Below, in pieces: positions 56,922 to 64,000 of a DNA stretch of 64,000 nt (its first letter is position 1; each line of letters opens with the position of its first letter). Origin of the DNA: Pseudeuparius sepicola (Eukaryota; Arthropoda; Insecta; Coleoptera; Anthribidae); contig OY987299.1 of assembly GCA_963920635.1 (NCBI GenBank), forward strand, positions 21,034,901 to 21,098,900, read 5' to 3'. A model generated the notes under the pieces. It saw nothing but the letters and a program-made list of their open reading frames with translations, searched no databases and had not been told where the DNA came from. The position numbers and the translations under genes were made by a program.

Positions 56922-59900
56922 GTTTTCTGTTTTTATTACATGTGCTTCGAGCACATGCCGTAAGGTGCGTGTTGTTTTATTAGCACAGACTTATTGAAAC
57001 GAACCCTTAAGTTGCCCGAGATTGACGTGGACTCTACCACGGTTCGTTTTTTGGTTATCTAGCCTTTGTGGCTGTTATATTTTCTCGTCTTGTGTTTTAA
57101 GATTGAACGGGGAAGTCGCCAATCATTTTGTGTTTTGTTAATGTTACCTTTTATCTTGTAAATACAGTACAGTAAATTTATATAGTCAGGTTAAGTCAAG
57201 ATAATTGATCACATCGTGTTGTTTCTTTTCTAATCTTTATTTCATAGTCAATTTAATATCTTTTAGGGTTCATTATAAGTCAAAGTTACATGCTTTAGTC
57301 CATCGTAAGGTTATAACTTAAGGTTTATCAATCTAATTTAAATTGCAAAATCTGTACAGATTTATTTATTAATTTTCAAAAATCCTTTTACATTTAAGTA
57401 ATTTAAATAGACCTGTTTTCTGTCATTTCCTTTACATGTGAGCCCCAAAGCCAGCAACGGACTAAGTACCAGCACACCAACCTTACCAACCGTCTCTGGA
57501 GTACTAAGCACACCAACATGAGGTCTAGCCGAGGTCGTATGAACAAGGGCTTGGAGCTACTCCGTTTTAACTTGGGAAGGTTTCGAGGTACTATGTGAAC
57601 TCAAATAGTCCAAATATTTCTAAGTGCTCGTAAACAAACTTTAACGTCTCATGTGAATAAAAATAACACAGTGCTCTCGTTTTAACGAACGTCTCTGATT
57701 TTGTATTTCATTAGTTATTCTGTGGCCAAACATAACTGTTCTATTGTCAATTAAAAAAACTTTAAGTTGCTATTGCACTTTTCACCTTATTGTAACAACA
57801 TTTTATGTACAATTTTAACTTGTGAATAAATTGTAAATAGAAAAATGTTATATTTTATTTAACCGTCAAGGTAGGTCAAGCTTCTGGCTCTCTAACGAAC
57901 CATTTTGATTATAAAACTGAACGAAATCTCGGTGACTAAGGTGACATTGACGTATGTGATATCCTTCCAGGACGTAAACAAAGCTTTACAGATCGTTGAT
58001 TGGTAGCACCTAATATATCAACACTTCTACTCCTAGGCATAAAGTATCTACTTTTAATGCCGCTGCAGAAATTTGCAAGTTCTGTTGTTTGTAGGTATCG
58101 AGGCACGCAATGCCTTATTTTAGAGATATTTGAAGAAAAAATACATTATGAAAAATATAGGTTTCTAAAGTACCTACCTACCAATATAATTTTTTTATGT
58201 AAATATCTAGACATTTTTTAATGTTGCATGTCACGGTTAATTTGTATGATTAAGCGAAAAGCTTTTCCGTCAAAAATATAATTTTTCATTATACCACCTC
58301 CCTACCAAGAACATATTTTTCTAACGACATAGGAAAATATGAAATTCTAATCGCCCTAATGGAGTCCTAGAGAATATTAATGAGAGCTTTTGGTTTTCTG
58401 GTCATGTAATCAAATCTAAAAGCTGGATCTAAACGTAAATCTTGAACGTCTTTTTTGAACGTCTTTTTTCGCCTCAAGTTTATACCTACTGCAAATGAAA
58501 TCAAATTACATCCTGACTCTCGAATACCCAACACACAACCATCGCAACATCATTCTCAATCCAATTCAGTGAAATTTCCACTTCCCAAACATACGCCTAG
58601 AGCGAGGCGGTACACTCACAATATGTGACAATTCAATGCACTCCACAGACACACACAGCGCATATATATTTGTCATACGTAAATTTCGAATTTTATCTCC
58701 GTATATAATGCATACTGCGATAGTGCATTACTTCCAATAGGTGTAATCAGAAAATTGATGGAGTTATTATTCTATCTGCGGTTGGCGTTGCCCAACCCAA
58801 TCCATAAACAAACTTGTATATTACGAAGTCTGAAGAACAAATGGGGTATGATCACCAATTTGTTTGCGAGATGTGGCTCGCAAGCACCAAAGCTAAAATA
58901 CGAGACAAACTTTATAACATAATAACTAAACAAAAATTGTTAAACTGAACAAAGAATAGTTCCACAACAGGAAGATTTTATACCGTTTTTTATGTATTTT
59001 CTCTAATATGTATTCAAGATTCTTCGACTTTATTTTATTTCTCAGATTATATTGGTGTGGATGGTATAATAGAGACTACACACGGTGTGTGTGATTGCGT
59101 AGGACAAGGATCAGTTATGAATAATAGATTAGCATATTTATAACTTCAGACACATTAGAGTAGATATCATATTATTGTATCATGCTATTGGCTTGGAATA
59201 TATTAATATTTATAAGATAATTAATTATACAAAATTTAATAGACTTGATGGAACACTGGAAATATCAAGGACATCTTTGGAAAAATACAGAATTGTCTCG
59301 ACTCAAAGTGAATCTCACTGTACTGCAGGTATATGAAAATACGTTCTCGAATTCGAATACACCCAATAGCATAACCAGAGGGTAAATATTTTCTTAGATT
59401 TCTCCAATTTTCAATATTTTTTTCTGTCATCGGCATTATCGGTCATTATGTGCTGTTTATTTCCCTTTATTTCAATTTACGCCGTAATTTAACCAAACAA
59501 AATAAAAGAACGTTCCTGTTTAAGAAGCTAATTTAAGGAATTGGTCTTAAACTGTCTAGATACAACGAGCAGCACCTGCCTTTCAGTGGAACCGTTCATA
59601 AAATTAGTTTTATTGCCTTTTCAAATGTAATCGAGGGGAGCTAAATGGCATACCTTCCAGAAAGGGAAAGCTGGACGAAAAGAAAGCAGCAAATAGTAAA
59701 AGTATTCATGTCCGTTTTTAGTTCAGTTTGCTTTGTGTACAAGTTTAATCCAATTTACATTTTAGAGATTTAGAGAAAATCGCGTTAGAGAGATTTCCAC
59801 TGCCTTGCTCGCGTATATGTTTGGTATGGATTGCTGCAGTGTTTTTAATAGGCTTAAAACTGTTATTTGCGATTATTTTAGTTTTGACATAAAAAGACCT

Positions 59901-60357
59901 ACTAAAACTCCAGGTGCTGCAGTTTTTTTTCTGATAAAATCGAACATTGCTTTAGAATACAACGTGTTCTCGAAAAGTTGAGACCAAACGATTATTATTT
60001 CGAAAAAATAAAAAAAAATTAGCATATAAAAATAACAAAATATGCTGACTTATAATTTGAATATAATTTCCGGTTTAAACGGAAGTAATAATTATTTTTG
60101 AAAATTGTTTTTCTGTAGGTTAAAATGTCATTAAATATCTCTTAAAATTATATTTTCAATCATATGTAAAACTATAGGGTTATCTCTGCCGTTTAGTGAA
60201 CGTCTCTACCTTTCCTTAAAATAATTGAAAATACGTGACATCGGTTTTGCACACACCTGTGATAAGTAAGTAGGCCATCGACCGAGAATTTGTATCATCA
60301 AATTTTGTGTTAAGGGACGCTTCTTTATTCAATGCCAACCAGAAAAACCTATACATA
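56922..60357. other. Long AT-rich stretch, nothing assigned
   Basis: 57420-57620 is GC-richer and CA-rich (CAGCACACCAACCTTACC) with no frame. No element could be delimited in the rest. Confidence 0.4.
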
Positions 60358-61486
60358 CAGGGTGTTCACTTTTAAGTGGACACAAATCAATAAAAAATTG
60401 ATTTGTTGGGATATTTTCAAAATTTTTTTTTATGCAAAGGTCTTCAAAATGCGCAACTTTCTACGTGAACACATTTGTCAAATTGCAATTCCAGGGCCGG
60501 CTAAGATTTTTTTAAACCCCGATTTTCACAAAATCTATTTAGGCATTTTTTTATTTAAAATCTGACCATACAGCGTTAATTAGGACCCTCTAAAACCCTG
60601 AAGTTCAAAATTTGAACTAAAAATATACAGGGAGTTCGGTTTTACAGCGCCTTAAAGTTGCGCAAAGTAGTGATTTCGAGGGCCCCTGGAGAGTCAAGCG
60701 TGCCATGGAATGATTTTAAAACAATTGAAAAATTAACAGGACCACCCAAAGTATTGATGGACGAGACTGCAAGAAAAAATAATACAGGATTTTTTTCTCT
60801 ACCGCTGCTGAAAGTTCAGACTTTTTTCGAATTTTATTCTGATCAAGTTTGCCGTGCTTTTTGAAACAAAGTTACTAATAACAAAATTTATAAATAATTG
60901 AAGCTTGCGATTCCGTAACAATAGATGAGTTAAGATGAGTTGTTTCTTATAACAAAAAACGTCTTGAAAAATGTATTACGGTAGAAGGCGGTTATGTTGA
61001 AAAAACCCCGATAGTTTAAGATCTAAATATTTTGTTTGTTATTTTATTGTTAAGATTAAATAAATTTTGTTATTAGTAACTTTGTTTCAAAAAGCACGGC
61101 AAACTTGATCAGAATAAAATTCGAAAAAAGTCTGAACTTTCAGCAGCGGTAGAGAAAAACATCCTGTATTATTTACTTTGCGCAACTTTAAGGCGCTGTA
61201 AAACCGAACTCCCTGTATATTTTTAGTTCAAATTTTGAACTTCAGGGTTTTAGAGGGTCCTAATTAACGCTGTATGGTCAGATTTTAAATAAAAAAATGC
61301 CTAAATAGATTTTGTGAAAATCGGGGTTTAAAAAAATTTTAGCCGGCCCTGGAATTGCAATTTGACAAATGTGTTCACGTAGAAAGTTGCGCATTTTAAA
61401 GACCTTTGTATCAATTTTTTTTTTTGAAAATATCCCAACAAATCAATTTTTTATTGATTTGTGTCCACTTAAAAGTGAACAGCCTA
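60358..61486. mobile_element. Family G fold-back element, ~450-bp arms
   Basis: Starts CAGGGTGTTCACTTTTAAGT next to TA (60356-60357). The right end is the diverged inverse ACTTAAAAGTGAACAGCCTA. The arms match through CCAGGGCCGGCT, CCCTGAAGTTCAAAATTTGA and AACTTGATCAGAATAAAATT. The left arm has about 110 extra bases (60670-60775), also present in the 10760 fragment, so the right arm has lost them. No transposase. Right boundary good to a few bases. Confidence 0.82.
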
Positions 61487-62522
61487 TATACATATGTCAT
61501 TACTGACGTTATATCGCTATAATTGGATATTTATTTTCATGGGTAACTAGATCTTATGTCAACCACAAATATTACCAATATTTTTTCTTAATTTTTTTAA
61601 GTAAATATAGAACAAACGGCCAAGTGTGACACTTCAAATTGAATGGGACATTTTGCTTTACAAAACATACAATTAAGTAAATATTTTTACAGATAATTTA
61701 ATTTTCGAGCCCAAGAGAGTCCAAACGTTACGGTAATCCATACATCAAAGCTAATATCATACGTAAATTCTGTCGGTTCTTGCAAACATTTTTCATGTTA
61801 AACTTTTTGCCATATTTCGAAAAATAAAAATGTTACAGCTGTTTAAAAATTTCGAATTTTTCTGATATTTCTGTGAAATTTTTTTGTGTGAAAAAATAGC
61901 CGAGATATTTTGAGTGAGCCACCTTGTATAATATAATGTTACATATCGTTGAAAAGGTAATTTCACGAGCTAATAAATAACGAAATTTTAATCTACAAAA
62001 AATAAAAATTCCTAAAAATATCTATTTACGTACTTCTGGTTAAACCGAAAGCGATATTGAAATTATAAATAAGCGGAATTTAATATTATCAAAAATTACA
62101 ATCAAACTGCATTTTTTAATTTTCTTTAAAAAATAATTTTTCGGACTTAACCGAGGACTTAACTTTTCCGGAACATCCGGTATGTCAATTCCGAAGATAG
62201 ATTCCCAGAAAAAAACTACATCGCCCTGATTTATAGTTATTTAGTTTTTTTAATGTAGCTAAATGTTTTTTCTTATTTACGTTTTCCTATATTCAGAACA
62301 AGACGCGAAGTTTGTATCACCCTGTCCAGCGCTACACAGTGACGTACAAAAATCGCTGGTATAAACAACTGGCTAATTATACTGCATAACATGAAAACAA
62401 AGCAAATTAAAAAAAAAATCACAACAAATTATAGGTAGCAAACAACTAATAATTTAGGTAGAGCAGTAATGCCGATTTAATTTGGTACAACCTACAGTAA
62501 ATTCAATTTGATAACACAATTG
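61487..62522. other. AT-rich, nothing assigned
   Basis: No repeat partner, frame or signal recognised. Confidence 0.4.
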
Positions 62523-62891
62523 GTTGCGTTTACCTCCGGAAAAGGCATGCATGCGCTTGCAATCGCTTTTACGCTAACGAATGTTGGACAGCAGCGCTGA
62601 AAGCAAGCCGTTTGGAACAAAATGGAAATGGAAAAATGTTCGCTTTTTCGCTTACAGTTTGAAGCAGCGGTTGCTCGGCGCTTGCGCATTTGTAAATCCC
62701 ATGTTTTTTCTTCTAACCTGAAACTTTTGTGTTCGTTTGGTGTTAGTTGTCACGTTTTGTATCTTATTAAAAGCACATAAACCATTAAAATCATTATTTT
62801 CGATGACAGGTTCCATATAGTGTGCAAAATCAAGCGCATACCATAAGCGATTGCAAGCGCAAAGCGCTTTTTCGTTGCGGTAAACGCACTC
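62523..62891. mobile_element. Inverted-repeat element with GCGTTTACC ends
   Basis: Left end GTTGCGTTTACC with ATGCGCTTGCAATCGCTTTT and right end AAGCGATTGCAAGCGCA with GGTAAACGCACT are imperfect inverse copies. The interior is GC-rich and non-coding. No clear target duplication. Confidence 0.55.
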
Positions 62892-62956
62892 ATTATGAAT
62901 AGAGGTTAATTCCGATTAATTAAAAAATACATTAATATCTATATAGAGAAAAGTAC

Positions 62957-64000
62957 CCTAATATGAGACAGTTCCCAATATGAGACCCCACACTAACTCC
63001 TAAAGTAAGAGTCTCCATCTAGCTGGCAATGTCTCAAACAATCACTAATGGTATAAGTCGCCACATGTAGTGCAATGTCTAGCTCATCTAAATTTTTAGG
63101 TTAAGAACGGCATTGTTTACTTCAAACGTACATGCACGAACTTTTCAAGGGCTTGGGTAACAGTGTAATAATTCTGAATAACGTGGTAAGTGTTTAATAT
63201 ATTTTTCTACTCCTATACTAGTAACATACCTATTAAGTAACGGTTTAGGTTATAAGTAAGCCCATTGTTACGAACACTGACACGTAATGACAATGACTAA
63301 CACGTAATAAAAATTACATATCTGTTCTTAATTAAAACACAATCATCGAGGGTGCCTTGTTAGCGCGGCATCCGCGCCACCATAGCAACCAACCAACATA
63401 CTAATTGTTGCCTGTCAGATAATCAGAAGTATAGTTTATCTATTATAATAGTTTTTCTTTCGTCGAAGAAAAAATATAGTACAAAACTCGAGTTCTAAGC
63501 TTATTACATACTCGTGGAATTACAGCACTCGCCGCTGCGCGGCTCTTGCACAACTTTTCCACTCATACGCAATAAGCTGTTTACAACTCTCGCTATGTAA
63601 TATACTATCTTGTAGCTTGTTGTATTGAATAAAAGTTATTTTATAATTATTAGAGTAGTTATACATATAACGAATTTAATAACATTTGTTAACGATAGCA
63701 AAAAATTCTGATATGTACATCGGATTCCTAATACGAGACAACCCAGTGCTCCTAATATGACATATCTCATATAAGGAGACTCGCTTCATCCAATTTAGAT
63801 TACTAATAATTTGAATAGAATGTCAAGTGTTAGTGTTATGTAATTAAAGAGTTGTATACTGTGATAAGTTGATATTCATTTAAAATAAAAATTAAGTATT
63901 TTTGTTAAACCTTAATATTAGACTGTCTCATATTAGGAACCTGTTAAGTGTGTCAAGTGTTATGTAACTAAATTGTTGTATAGTAGGTTAATTTGATATT
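62957..64000. mobile_element. Repeat region with CCTAATATGAGAC motifs, runs off the window
   Basis: Motifs at 62957 and 62973 (tandem), 63727 and 63751, with reverse copies near 63765 and 63925. The layout parallels 53163-53914 with a related motif. A CpG-richer part (63340-63420, 63500-63600) lies inside. No transposase. Confidence 0.45.

Noticed and set aside
1..64000. CRISPR arrays, rRNA and operon-like gene clusters
   Set aside because: No spaced direct repeats of CRISPR type and no rRNA-like sequence were seen; spliced exons and transposon types show a eukaryotic nuclear genome.

Overview
This is an AT-rich insect nuclear genome window. A beetle-like genome is my guess from the transposon content, but the species cannot be fixed from the sequence. 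There are no bacterial-style operons. The only confidently recognised host gene is the N-cadherin gene (CadN). Four consecutive exons lie on the minus strand in the leftmost 9 kb, at 8635-8854, 4646-4864, 2200-2416 and 1-216 (the last is cut by, or ends at, the window edge). Their splice phases fit one another, and together they read through consecutive cadherin repeats of the extracellular region. The exon before 8635-8854 should end in a split tyrosine codon (T|AC). I did not find it in the remaining 55 kb, so most of the window is probably one very large CadN intron or sequence upstream of it.

Left part (1-15 kb): the three short CadN introns and the start of the upstream sequence hold several transposons. 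They are a fold-back element (526-1709) carrying an interspersed repeat here called Rep-A; a degraded Penelope-like retroelement with a GIY-YIG domain (2902-3671); a hAT-type element with an 8-bp target duplication (7691-8556); and an element with an 8-10 bp duplication (9215-9876). Further right are a TA-flanked element full of short palindromes (10095-10699) split by a second TA-flanked MITE, a Harbinger-type MITE (12942-13097), and a hAT-like element made largely of TATCGATA-containing minisatellite (13627-14352). Two tiny palindromes of about 26-31 bp, each flanked by a perfect 8-bp direct repeat, are the most unusual structures seen.

Middle part (15-46 kb): a dense mosaic of Tc1/mariner-superfamily elements with TA duplications, several of them with hundreds of bases of inverted arms. 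It also has two THAP-domain remnants, one inside a P-like element with intact ends (25924-28507); a jockey-like LINE fragment; a Tc1-like transposase pseudogene (30132-31707); a Crypton-like tyrosine recombinase remnant (33995-34720); and an element with 34-bp inverted ends around a GC-rich cargo (35003-36319). Empty sites preserved in sister repeat copies allow some insertion histories to be read directly.

Right part (46-64 kb): a minus-strand LINE remnant (49060-51110), two LINE 3' ends with ATT-repeat tails, a short open frame ending in a hydrophobic segment (56679-56921), a fold-back element (60358-61486), and two related repeat regions in which a CCTAATATG motif recurs at the ends. Between the repeats lie a few GC-richer, low-repeat patches (about 20380-20540, 28580-29060, 36322-36750, 46100-46400, 55300-55790) that could be intronic enhancers or noncoding exons. 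No tRNA, rRNA or CRISPR array was recognised.
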